Source: Cerrena zonata
Lineage: Eukaryota > Basidiomycota > Agaricomycetes > Polyporales > Cerrenaceae
Assembly (NCBI GenBank): GCA_038087015.1
Contig: JASBNA010000007.1
Coordinates: forward strand, 1,054,001-1,118,000
Direction of reading: 5' to 3'
Length of the DNA stretch: 64,000 nt
The notes under the pieces are model-generated. The model was not told the origin of the DNA, searched no databases, and saw only the letters and a list, made by a program, of their open reading frames with translations. This document shows, piece by piece, positions 23,555-34,834 of the stretch. Made by a program: the position numbers and the translations under genes. Each line of letters begins with the position of its first letter. The first letter of the stretch is position 1.

Positions 23555-25997
23555 ATGTCGTTGCCTGTCCAATTGTATGTCTACGACCTCAGTAACGGAC
23601 TTGCTAGGCAACTGTCGCTTTCATTGACAGGCAAACAGATAGATGGGATTTGGTATGGACTTGAAACTGCTAGCGTGCTATCGTGATTCTCTGAAATGTT
23701 TTTAATCTTCAGGCATACTTCCGTCGTCGTGTTTGGGAAGGAGATATTCTATGGTCAAGGAATTTCTATCACCGCGCCAGGACAATCGCACGTAAGTCTC
23801 TGACTGACATACGTTGTCCATGCATATGACTAACCATGTTTTTCCTATGCAGCATGGTCAACCTCTAAAGATAGTTGATATGGGACAGACGGATATAGAT
23901 GAAGAAACATTTGAAGAATATCTTTCCGAAATTAGACAACATTATACCGCGGACAAGGTATGTTTGAAAGTATATGATTATGGCTAGAGAAATGGACTTC
24001 CTAACCATTCTGAGTAGTATCACCTTCTAGGTTCGTTTCCCCCTGATTCTGAATGAGCATCTTCCTCATTTCGTCTCATAGATTTCAATTGTAACTCGTT
24101 TACGAACGATGTTATCGGTTTCTTAACCGGTAGCTCGATACCAGACTGGATCAAAGGCATGTTAAGTCCCCACTAACTCGTTTCTGTGTATGTTTACAAC
24201 CATACTATCCAGATCTTCCATCTGACTTCCTCTCGACTCCTTTCGGAGCCGCCTTACGTCCGACTATCGACAATATGTTCCGGCCCTCTGCTCCTGGTGC
24301 CCCAACACCTGGCACGATACAACCCACCCCACAAGCTACCCAAGCCGCCGTCAATGCCTCACCAAACCCAGCACTCGCTTCCGCTCTCTTACAAGCTGTT
24401 GCCAGTCAAGCAACGCTCAACACTTCTAATCTCAATGTTCCCTCTTCGTCTTCGGTACCTGCTCAACCCACTTCTACCGTTACCGCGCCTGTTCATATAT
24501 GCACGAATCCCTCGGCATTCAACAACATACTTAAGAGCCATCGTACTGTAGTGGCATTCTTCACTTCTGCGACTTGTGGTCCATGTAGGATGATTGAACC
24601 TGCATTCGAGCGTTTGGCACACGAGAAGACCGAAGCTGCTAAAGTCGGAGGAAGTATTGCGTTTGTCAAGATAGACATGGGGGTTGGTATGGGGGGAATG
24701 GTGGCGAGCGAGTATGGTGTTCGCGTTACACCAACATTTATATTCTTCCTGGATGGGAAGAAGGTACGTGTCCGATCTTTCCGTTATAGCGTGATATACT
24801 CATTGTATTTGATATCTATAGAAGGACGAATTGAAGGGAGCAAGCCAAGCCGAGTTGACATCTCAAACAAACATGCTTCTATTCGAAGCATTTCCTGGTA
24901 TGTTACCGAACATGTGAATGTCTTTGTAAATACATAATTATTGTTTATTAGCCCACCCCCATTCAAAGCTCGCTCTCACTGCGCTCGAGAAAGTCTCCAC
25001 AAACCCGATCTTATTCACTCAAGTTCCCAACTTAGATGTCGTCGTCAATAAATTAGGATCCTTCATTGATGCGGCTGCAATACCAAACGCTGCGGGAATA
25101 AAGCAGACTCTATCGACAGAAATTCTAGGATATCTGAAGGGAAAGTTCTCATCTGACATTCAGGGCCCTAAGAATAATGCATCGCCACAAATTATAACCA
25201 AATGGACAAACATTACGATGTCTTTGGCAGCGCATCTATCGCCGGCCCAGCTATTTCCGGTTGTTGATATGTGGCGGCTCGCTATTCTGGACAATGCCTT
25301 TTCGTCATGGTGCAGTGCTTCGACTACGATAGATCCAATACAGGTGTTCCTCGTCAAGGCATTATCGACACTTGGCAATCCCGATTCTCAACCATCCGCT
25401 CGGAATTATATACTTACGACACTACGACTTCTCTCCAACACGTTCTCTAACCCGACACTGGCTCAGTGTATTCTCTCACCATCGGGGAAACGTCCGGGGG
25501 TTACAGCACTCCTAATCTCAACTCTATTACATGAAGATGCTTCTGTTCGTACTGCTGCTGCCAGCCTTGTTTTCAATATCTCTGCGAGTATTCAGAAAAC
25601 TCGGGTCGATCAAATGCGATCCATGAATGGTTCAGTGGCCGGACTAGGAGAAGATGGGGATTGGGAAGTCGAAGTCGTCAGCGCGGTGCTTGAGTCTATT
25701 AGGAACGAGACTCAGAACGAAGATATTGGTGAGCTACCTGTTTCGAATCGCTCGTATAGGCAAGATTTCACCTGACATTGTTCGACTTCAACCATAGTCC
25801 ATCGATTGACTGCTTCGTTGGGTTTCCTCTTACGCTTGTCGCCTGCCTATGAATCACAGTTGGGGCCGTTTCTCGAAGTTCTCCAAGCAAAGGAAATACT
25901 TCTTTCTAAACTGGATAAAGAAGGGTTTGGGGAGCATGGCATTCAGAACAAGAATATCCGACTTTTAGTTGAGCAAGTGACAAAGTTTCTTTGTTGA
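23555..25997 (+). CDS. PPPDE isopeptidase-thioredoxin-PUL domain protein
   Basis: Three-domain protein linking a PPPDE/DeSI-type cysteine peptidase fold (deubiquitinase or desumoylase-like), a thioredoxin domain and a PUL domain, which in other proteins binds Cdc48/p97. The start [19 protein letters not shown] is typical for PPPDE. The catalytic His lies in [19 protein letters not shown] (across an intron) and the catalytic Cys in [17 protein letters not shown]. The thioredoxin domain begins near [16 protein letters not shown], with active-site [11 protein letters not shown] and [14 protein letters not shown], an intact CxxC. The PUL region runs from LPV-like helices at [17 protein letters not shown] to [16 protein letters not shown] at the stop. 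About seven short introns. It ends 94 bp from the convergent Argonaute stop. Role in ubiquitin/SUMO-Cdc48 quality control is inferred. Confidence 0.85.
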
Positions 25998-26091
25998 TTC
26001 GAGACATACGGAGATAATATACGTACAAATTGTTTACAAAATTGATTCAGTGAAAATGGAGGTATACAAGATGCAACAAATGAAGACGGAT

Positions 26092-29000
26092 CTACAAAAA
26101 GTACAAAAAGCGATTGAGAGTCGTTGGCTTCAAGGCTTGAGCCCATTCCTGGAGAGGGAACTCTCCGCCCGAGATCACCGTCGTGTTAGCATCCAATTCT
26201 TCGACTCTGTCTGGGTTCATGAGATATTCGGCCCTTGCACAGGCACGCTAGTACGTTATATATCAGCAGGTGAGATAAATATTAACATTGATCATACACA
26301 CATCAGCATCTATAGTTATAGGTCAGCATCTTGCTGAATACGAACATGAAGAGAAATGAGAAACGTACAATAGACGGGGGCAGGAATCGAGACCGAGCGA
26401 GTGGCAGACGCGTAAACGTGACATAGATAATAACACAGTTCTTGGATTCTGAAGACGCAGAAAACAATGATAAATTGTTCAATTCGAGTCGAAATAGTAA
26501 CCGACTCACTGTCGGGGAGTCCAACTCATGTCGTTTCTCAAGACGATATAATGACTTGGTCGGCTCGCTAAAATGTGATTCAGGACCATTATGACATCAA
26601 ATCCATTACACAAGCACTTACTGCCTATGAGACCGCTATGAGATTGAAGGTAGAAGTCGTTCCCAGAGCCAAGTTCGCTGTCTATGACAAGACCTGGAGG
26701 GCAGTTCCCAGACTTGTTTGTCGGTCTATAAAAGCACAATCAGCAATGGACTTCGCCCAACAACGGCCGAGATACTTACTGTCCCTGCATTGGGAAAAAG
26801 CGAACATGGTGCCTGGTAGACAAGCGTAAGTGTGTCTACATCGTACAATTAGATTGTCTGATAATACCGTTTGGTCACCACGATAAACGTGAGTTTGGGC
26901 CTGGGCATGACTTTTCCGAGTCGATCCAGAACGTCTACAAAGAGCCATAATGTCAGTAATGAGCCATAAGGGACCAATATGCTGTCAAAGACGGACCATC
27001 GATCTGTCCAATCTCCTCTGTCGCCACTCTCTCATATTCACCCTCAGACACGCCATCTCTGAAGACGATGATATGATCGAGACGAGGAACAGCGCCCCGA
27101 CCTTTATGGTAGTTTGCATAATCCTCCGAGGCATCCTGGCAACGTAGAATAAGTACGAGGTAAGAATATACCATCTAGAGACTTACCCAAATCATTTGCC
27201 TGAGATTTTGAATCATCTCGACGTGAGGAGGTTGGACCTGGGTCTTGGAAGTGTAGAAACAGGCGCGACTGTCTACGGAGGCAACCACACTTGAAATCGA
27301 GGGCCTGGTTTCTACACTTGGAGGTGGGTGCGACACATCACAACCTACACAAACCAATTCAGGATTGGGAATGAAGGTTGGGATATATGCACTTACCAAC
27401 AACCATTGTGTTGTTGAGTATTTTCTCAGTGATTGCAACATAAGAGTTAGCACCGCCAATCTTGGCATTGATCCTAATCAAAAGTTAGTTAACGTAAGAA
27501 GAAGTATATTCGGAGCAGACTCACTTCAACACAACGTTGTTCAGGTATTGATCCTTGCACGGCTCCCACTTTCCGGATCTCTGTAGTTAGAGCATGTGTC
27601 AGTGATGGGAAACAGGATATAGACCAAGGAATCTAGGATTACTCACCATACATTGAGTTGCGATATTGCGCTTAGCAGTCATCCAGTATTTGATCTGTTT
27701 CTTGAGCTGGGCAGCTGACGCTGGCAGAAACACAATGATTATGTTCGGTTTGTGCTTTCCAGTAGAGTCCTCGTAAGACGCCTTGTCGGCGATTTCGTTT
27801 AGAGCCTATGTAAGAGGTAAGAGTTAGTCTCAAATGACTCAGGCCACCTATACTTAGAAAAGTACCTGCTCCCATCGGACAGGGTCAGCCCACATCATGT
27901 GGAACTTTTGACTTCCGGGTGTATATTCGGGATGAACCAGGATACCTATGTAATTGTCATGTTCAGTACCCATATTTATCGAATCCATTGCGGAATAATT
28001 ACTTACCTCGCTCGTTGAGATTGTGATGGAGACACCCGATGAACTTTTGGGCCCTACCCGAGCGCTGGTCAGCTTTAGGATCGAAGACGATCACACCCCA
28101 TGCCCGTATGTTGACGGGCTGTGACAGTCTAGTTTTACCCATCACGTTCCATGCTCCATCCCGAATAGTCTATGAAGACACATCAATAAGGTCAATAAAC
28201 AACAAAAATAAATAGAGAAATTCACCATTGGGGTGTTGTAAATTATTTGAGGTGGTGCTATTACCTCGCCCTGGATGGTAAGAGGGGTCGAGGATACCAC
28301 CATGCCTATACTGCGCAGGAAATCTGAATTTGCGTAGTCGAAAAGTTGGCCCTAATGAGGCATTAGGGCAGTAGCGTAACGAACACGAAGAAGCATACCG
28401 TTCCAGAGACTGCTTTGTTGATGGCGTCCAATTTCGCTGCTGGTCTCTTCGTCGCTGCTCCAACCAATTGAGTCCTCTGTTCTTCGCTGAGAATCCTCTT
28501 GTAGAACTGTCCGGGAACGATCGAACAAAATTCTGCCGGGAAGACCGCGCTTTGTCCGATCCGAACTCCAAACATCCGGGGGTGTTGCACGCGAGTGTTG
28601 GAAGCTTCGTGAAGGTGTTGCTATGCGTTTATGAATATTAAGCTCATGTTATGATGCTAAATACTTTACCTGTACAGTAGTCGGACGTCCGTCTTTGCTG
28701 AATTCGTAAAGGCCTGCTTGAGGTACGAGCGCTGCGATCGGCTTTCCCATCTTGCTCCACTTTTGACAGGTAGGGAGATCTATCGTTATCCTCACTTTTT
28801 TGAGGAAACGCGACAGCTTCTTGCCATTTGGAGATTCGAGGTTAAGACGTTCCAAATCTCTTTGACTCATCTGCAAAAAATTGGATGCACTGTCGAGGAG
28901 TGATGCGGCTTCATACCTGTATAAAGAACATAAGGAAATACTTAAGATAGAATGAGGATGACGGACATGACGGTGGTTGTTGTGTCAATATTGATCATGA

Positions 29001-29967
29001 TCCTGTTTATCGTCGGACGGACTGATCTATAGGTTTCTCAGTAGACTGCTTGGAAGATAAATGATACAGAGTGAAGCGTAATGGCCGAAAGTGTCATTCA
29101 TCGACCAATGTGTCATTGGCATATACCCCCCTCTTAGACAGTAACAGTCCTCACAAAGAAGAAATACGTACTGAAAGAATCCATTCCAGGCAACAAGACC
29201 ACCCCCAAGTGTTCTCTCACCTTGCCCAGTATAGAAAGATCGTGCTCGTACAGCCCACATGTGCCGCCTACAACATGTTTGTCAAGACATAGCTAAATAG
29301 GGACTGGTAGTGGAGTAACGTACATGGCAGGGGCTTGTCGAACAATAAGTTGAAGGAGGTTTATGACAGATGCAATGACTCGTCCATCCTTGACACAAGC
29401 AGCATGGTTGCTGCGTAAAGGTTTAGCGGACTAGGAACAGTATAAGGTATGGGGATACTTACCTAAGATTGATTGCACCAGTCCCCGTAAAGCAGACCTG
29501 GAAAGGTGCCATCCTTGGGTTGAGTTGGACGACAAACTGGATGATAGGTTCACATATGTCTTAGTTCATGGGTAAGGAAATAATATATTGTACCGGTGTT
29601 GTAGGGATTCCACCATTGGTGGAGAAGGCTATCTTACCACCGTCATAGATGGCACGGGGAGTGAAATATCGAGGGTTTTCGGCTTGGACTTTTGTGACAA
29701 TCTCTCGCGAACGGGCCTTGAACGCATCCGGCTCGATTCCTTAGAGAAGACGGAAGGAAGATGATCGGCGTCGATATATGCGTGTAGATCAAGTGGATAT
29801 ACTTACGGACTGTAAGAATTGGGATATTTGTGCCAGATTAGTTGTGTATTAGTTCGGTATAAAAATTCGATGCGCCTACCATCATACTGGTAGAAGTTGT
29901 CCTTCGGGAGGCTGGTGATTTGAAAGTGGTTTGTGTGGACGCGGGTAACAGTGCGATTGCCTTGCAT
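26092..29967 (-). CDS. Argonaute (QDE-2/AGO family), slicer residues intact
   Basis: Small-RNA-binding effector of RNA interference. The start at 29967 gives MQGNRTVTRVHTNHFQITSL, the usual N-domain beginning, followed by FYQYDV-R-IEPDAF. The linker/DUF1785 segment is FYTGQGERTLGGGLVAWNGF. The PAZ end reads HPRMFGVRIGQSAVFPAEFC, then VPGQFYKRIL. The PIWI domain contains GCDVSHPPP (Asp), HVEMIQNLRQMI (Glu), IIVFRDGVSEGEYE (Asp) and GTSRPSHYIVLRNDM (His), the complete DEDH catalytic tetrad, plus NCPPGLVIDSELGSGNDFYL and YYLCHVYASATRSVSIPAP. The C-terminus is unusual, ending ALKPTTLNRFLYFL at a TAG at 26092. There are many short introns (more than 15) and a likely 3-nt exon at 29807-29809. The gene is divergent from the carnitine acetyltransferase gene and convergent with the PPPDE gene. 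Confidence 0.95.
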
Positions 29968-30538
29968 TGTCGTCTATAGGGAGATCGGTTCTCGGTCAGT
30001 CTGAGAAGTTATGCCCGCTCTTCTGAGAGAGCTTCTGTTATATAGGATGGCCACGCCGATCCAAGTTCTCGCCCCTGTGAACGTTCTTTGTAGTGGCTCA
30101 ATACGAAGAGACGCGCAGAGATGAGAACGTGGAAGCCAATAGAAAACCTAGAACTAGTGTGACTATATATAAGTAGAAGACTGCGTTATTCTCCTTCTCG
30201 TACATAGCAATACTTATATGACATTCCATCTTTCATGCATCAAAGATTCAAAGATACAGCAGTGATGCACTTCACCGCGACTGCCGCTCGCCCGCCCTCA
30301 GGCTCATCCGTCCGAATCCAATCACATGGACCGCCCACCAGTGTACATTCGCCGGTTGACCTGTTATAAAGCTCCGACCCCTCTTCATATCCCTTGGCCA
30401 GCCTAATACTCGACCTACGTCCCCGTCGATCACAGTGTGGCCTTTCTATCTCCACCCTAAAGATCCCACTTGGACAGCGAAGAGTCTGATCAAACTCTTG
30501 CTCTCCGTCCTATTTCATCTACACCCTCAGTTGCTGGT
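29968..30538. promoter_or_regulatory. Divergent promoter, Argonaute / carnitine acetyltransferase
   Basis: 571 bp between two start codons pointing away from each other. It contains CCAAT at 30136-30140 and a TATATATAAG box at 30164-30173 in plus orientation. These would serve a carnitine acetyltransferase transcript with a leader of about 330 nt. The same A/T box read backwards could serve Argonaute. Assignment is inference from position. Confidence 0.5.
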
Positions 30539-33030
30539 ATGCTGACATTGTCAAGACGAGCTAGTAAATTTCCCGTCTCGCCTTCAGTGAGTTCTTCCTC
30601 TTGACGTATAGGGTCGATGAGTTGGAGGGAACGGAGCAGGATCGTGCCCTCATTACGCAGCACTATTCATGCCGTTTCCGTCGATCACAGGGATTATGGC
30701 ATTATACTAATTCTTCTTTCACATTTGCTTAGGTCTCTCGTATGTCGAAATCACATACCCTTAGAACGTCTGCCTCCCGGAGGCAAGAGGAAGCTCCTCC
30801 GGGGTATGCCATCGACCCAACGCAAGGACCGATGCTACGTTTCGAAGCCTCGCTTCCCCGCTTGCCCGTTCCCACTCTGTCATCCACTGCAGCAAAGTAT
30901 CTTGAGTCGGTGCAGCCCCACCTCACACCGGCCGAGTTCTCGACTACGCAATCAGTCGTACAGTCATTCTTGAACTCAGAACAATCGAAGGTGCTGCAAG
31001 AGAGGCTCCAGGCTAGAGCTGCAGATCCATCCAACAAGAGCTGGCTGTCTGACTGGTGGAATGATGTTGCGTATATGGGATACCGAGATCCCGTAGTGGT
31101 CTTTGTCAGCTATTTCTACGTTCACCTCGATGACAAGAGGGCCTCTAGCCAAGCACAGCGTGCAGCGGCTTTACTCAAGTCCATGCTGCCCTTTAGGTCA
31201 CTTGTCGAGAGGTGTGTACGAAACAGTTGGTTATTGTGAAATTCTAAAGATTAATATTACTTTCGTTGGCAGTGGTCAGCTAGAGCCCGAGAAAGTTCGT
31301 GGTGCCCCGCTCTCCATGGATTCTTATAAATGGCTGTATGTATTCCTTTCTCGAGAAATATTTGAATTGAAGTCTAATAATGTGTTTATGGCACCTTAAA
31401 GCTTCCATTCGTCCCGATATCCGACCAAACCTTCTGATACAGCGCGCAAATTCGATGCTTCAAAACACAATCACGTCGTCTTTGTCAGGAAGAACAAATT
31501 CTTCGCAGTTCCCCTCGCTGATTCCACTGGACGCGAATTGACCGCAGCAGAACTCGAGGCGCAGATCGAGAAAGTCATTCAACTCGCAGGTGAAAACAAG
31601 GTTACGCCTGTCGGTGCATTGACGAGCGAGAATCGTGATACTTGGACGGATGTACGTAGCTCTTTCATCGTCACAGGAGTATTCCAGCCAACTGATTTGC
31701 ATTTACTAGGCCCGTGAGGCACTCTTGGCTGCATCACCTGCCAATGCGGCCTCCTTGGAAGCGATTGAATCGGCCATGGTAGTTGTGTGCCTGGACGATT
31801 TCAGCCCCATTACGCGCGAACAGGTTAGTTGGGCGTGCTGGGTTGGAGACGGCAAGAACCGCTTTTACGATAAGCACCAGCGTATGTCCTCTTTACCCCC
31901 AATTTTCTCATCGTCCAGTTCTCATCGGACTTTTTTCTTAGTCGTTGTTTTCGAGAATGGCAAATCTGGCTTCCTTGGTGAACATTCGTGCATGGACGGT
32001 ACCCCCACCTTGCGTATGAACGAGTTCATGCTCGCGAGCCTCGCACACAAAAAAATTGATCTTGGTCCCGAACGTACCTCCGAGACCGGTAAGAACCTTG
32101 AGGCGCCGAAGGAACTCCCCTTCGTCCTCAACGACAAGGTCGAGAAGTATGTTTCAGAGGCCGAGCAGAACTTCGACAAACTTGTCGGTGATCATGATAT
32201 GGAAGTTCTTCATTACGAGGGTTATGGCAAGGAATACATCAAGAAATTCAAGGCGTCGCCAGATGCATGGGCTCAACTCGTCAAGCAACTTGCGTTCCAG
32301 AAAATGTTCAACCGTCCCGGAGTGTGTTACGAGAGTTGCCAGACGAGGAAGTACCAACTTGGTCGTACAGAGGTTATTCGCAGTGCGAGTAACGAGAGCA
32401 AGGCTTGGACCGAAGCAATGATTGATCCTAACCAAACTGTACGTCCCGTCGCTTGGCATTTTCTAATTTCACCTTTCTTAAATCCAAAGCGTAAATGAGA
32501 TGAATATAACTGACGTCATTTTGGATTTTTGTCGTTGTTTGCTCCATCCATAGGATGAGCACCGTGCAGCTTTGTTCCGTAAAGCCGTCACCCGGCATTT
32601 GCAGTACGCTGCTTGGGCTGCAGACGGTCAGGGCGTCGATCGTCATTTGTTCGGATTGAAGAAGGTCCTTAAGGAGGGCGAACCTGTGCCTCAGATCTAT
32701 ACCGACCCCGCTTTCTCGCGAAACTAACCACTGGGAGCTTTCGACTTCGCAGTTGTCTTCGCCGTTCTTGGATGGTTGGGGTTATGGTGAAGGTGAGCAC
32801 AGGATCGCATCTGTTTATGGTCAGTTACTAATGAGATGTCTATAGTCGTCCCCGACGGTTATGGCCTGTCGTACTCCATCGGCGATGAGTACATTCGTTG
32901 GACCATCACCAGCCTGAAGAGGAGGACTGCCGAGTTGAAACACTACCTTGCTGAAGCCGCTACCGAGACTAGGATAATGATGGAGCGTGCAGCAGCGGCC
33001 GACGCTAAGAAGCATCAAGCCAAGTTGTAG
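30539..33030 (+). CDS. CAT2: Carnitine O-acetyltransferase, mitochondrial/peroxisomal, with frameshift or extra intron near 32725
   Basis: Carnitine acyltransferase family enzyme that moves acetyl groups between CoA and carnitine, shuttling acetyl units between peroxisomes and mitochondria. Exon 1 (30539-30586) gives MLTLSRRASKFPVSPS, a mitochondrial-type leader; an intron to 30732 joins VSRMSKSH. An internal Met at 30742 would give the leaderless form. Family landmarks are LPRLPVPTL, YKWLFHSSRYP, FVRKNKFFAV, the catalytic His in GEHSCMDGTPTLRMNEF, and VVPDGYGLSYSIG. The C-terminus AKL is a peroxisomal PTS1, as in yeast Cat2. At 32724-32726 the frame reaches TAA just before the family's STS motif; a +1 shift there continues as NHWELSTSQLSSPF. 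Either one base is extra or a 67-nt intron (32691-32757) removes the motif. About eight introns. Confidence 0.93.
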
Positions 33031-33360
33031 AGGATCCTTTCTGCTAGACGTATAATGCAGTAGAGTAGATGCTCAATAATAGTACATTGGTACAAGCTCA
33101 TTCAAATTGACGACCTGCTATTGCGTGATAATTTTGAAGTGATTGTTAAATCTAGAGGGGGCGGGATATACCGGCGGCGTGCCGCGGCTCCGATCGGAAC
33201 TTGGTGGATCTGGGAGGAGGCAAGAGTAAGTAATCAAGCTCGGCATTGAAGACGACGTTCACCAGCCACCTATTTCTTTTTCCATTCTGAACCAACATCA
33301 TCACAGTGCATTCTACGACCTAGGTCACTCTGACCGGCCCCGCGGTCAAGAGCTCGAAAG
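33031..33360. other. Short intergenic spacer
   Basis: 330 bp between two plus-strand genes. It should hold the carnitine acetyltransferase 3' UTR and the carrier promoter. No further features seen. Confidence 0.4.
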
Positions 33361-34834
33361 ATGGCTAGCTCGAGCAGAAACAGCATTATCGGTACGTTTG
33401 CTACATTCAAACCCACAAGTGTCCCTGAAATCTAAGTCGGACGACCCTTTCAACTTGGACACCTTTCGACAATCCTCAATGGTAACAACTTTCAAAAATG
33501 CGACGCAATAACACTACAACGACATAACAACATGAAAAGCTGGCGCGGGGTGTGGTCTAGTCGCAAGCATAGCGACCTGTCCGCTAGATGTGATCAAGAC
33601 CAAGTTGCAGGCTCAACGAGCCATTCATCGGCAGGATGGATACCTAGGCATCGCCGGTGAGGGATTATAGCTATAGCTTGCTGGCGGTGTCGCACGTCGG
33701 CCCCAAAGCGTAGAATTTTGAGTGAAAGCTCAACGTACGTCCTTTTTTGCACCACCTTTTTGGGGATTTGTTCCCTTCTAGCCACCGTCAAGTCGATCCT
33801 CAAGCATGATGGCATTCGCGGAATGTATCGAGGCCTTGGTCCGACCATCTTGGGTTACTTACCTACATGGGCTATCTATTTCGCCGTTTACGATGGGATC
33901 AAGAATCACTTTGGGGCCAAGTCCATTGAAGATGCTCCGGCGCAGAGAATATACCCTGCTCCGCAAACGAAGGGATACCAGCCAGTTGCGAGAGAACATC
34001 CGTGGACGTTGCATATATTATCTGCCATGACGGCGGGTGCTACGAGCACACTTTGTACAAACCCTCTATGGGTAATTAAAACCCGGTTTATGGTGCGTCT
34101 GTTTTTCTATAAGTGGATAATCGGAGGGTGAATGGCGTTGTTGACTCGATTCGGTGCAGACACAATCACGAAGTGAAGTCAGATATAAACATACACTTGA
34201 CGCAGCTATCACTATCTTTCGAACAGAGGGTGGTCGAGCCTTCTTTCGTGGTCTGTTACCAAGTTTGCTTGGAATTCTCCATGTTGCGGTCCAATTTCCG
34301 CTATATGAACGATTGAAACTAATGGCGCGTACGTTTGACAGATTCCATCCTTCCCTTCTGCACTTCCAATTTCACCACTGACGTCTTCTTCTATATCCTC
34401 TCTCGGACCTTAAACAGGACAACGCGTAGGGAGTCAAGACCTCCCGTCATCACACATTCTACTATGTTCATCGATAGCCAAGATGACAGCATCTGTAGCG
34501 ACCTATCCACACGAGGTGGTGCGGACGCGGTTACAGACTATGCGAATATCTAGAGAGGTATTCGAAAATGGGGGGACTAGTCGTCCATCTACTGGTATCA
34601 TACGGACTACGAAGGATATCATTCACAATGAGGGCTGGCGTGGTCTCTATAGAGGGCTTTCGGTCAACTTGACGAGGACAGTTCCTAACAGTGCGATAAC
34701 CATGCTAACGTAAGTGGTTCCTCACCTTGTTATTCCACTATCTCACCACCTCATTCTGACTTGTACTCATTATCTATATCGTTAGGTATGAGTTACTCAT
34801 GAAATATCTCAACAAGCGAACCGACACCTATTAG
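33361..34834 (+). CDS. Mitochondrial carrier family protein (NAD/pyrimidine/folate-type)
   Basis: SLC25-type inner-membrane transporter with three repeats of about 100 residues. Each repeat carries the PX[DE]XX[KR] signature: PLDVIKTKLQAQ, PLWVIKTRFMTQ and PHEVVRTRLQTM. Repeat-end motifs GMYRGLGPTILGYLP, AFFRGLLPSLLGILH and GLYRGLSVNLTRTVPNSAI are clear. The combination of W in the second PLWVIKTR and the GYLPTWAIYFAVYDGIK segment is typical of the Yia6/Rim2/SLC25A32-36 branch, which carries NAD+, pyrimidine nucleotides or folate/FAD. The start ATG at 33361 is followed by an intron to 33540 (IIGAGCGLVASIATCPLDV). Five or so more short introns are needed. The last exon ends KYLNKRTDTY. The exact substrate cannot be read from the sequence. 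Confidence 0.9.

Noticed and set aside
29739..29880. Single 140-nt intron instead of two in Argonaute
   Set aside because: It keeps frame but loses a residue from the YDVxIxP strand, and both internal splice sites are strong. Kept as the alternative in the finding.
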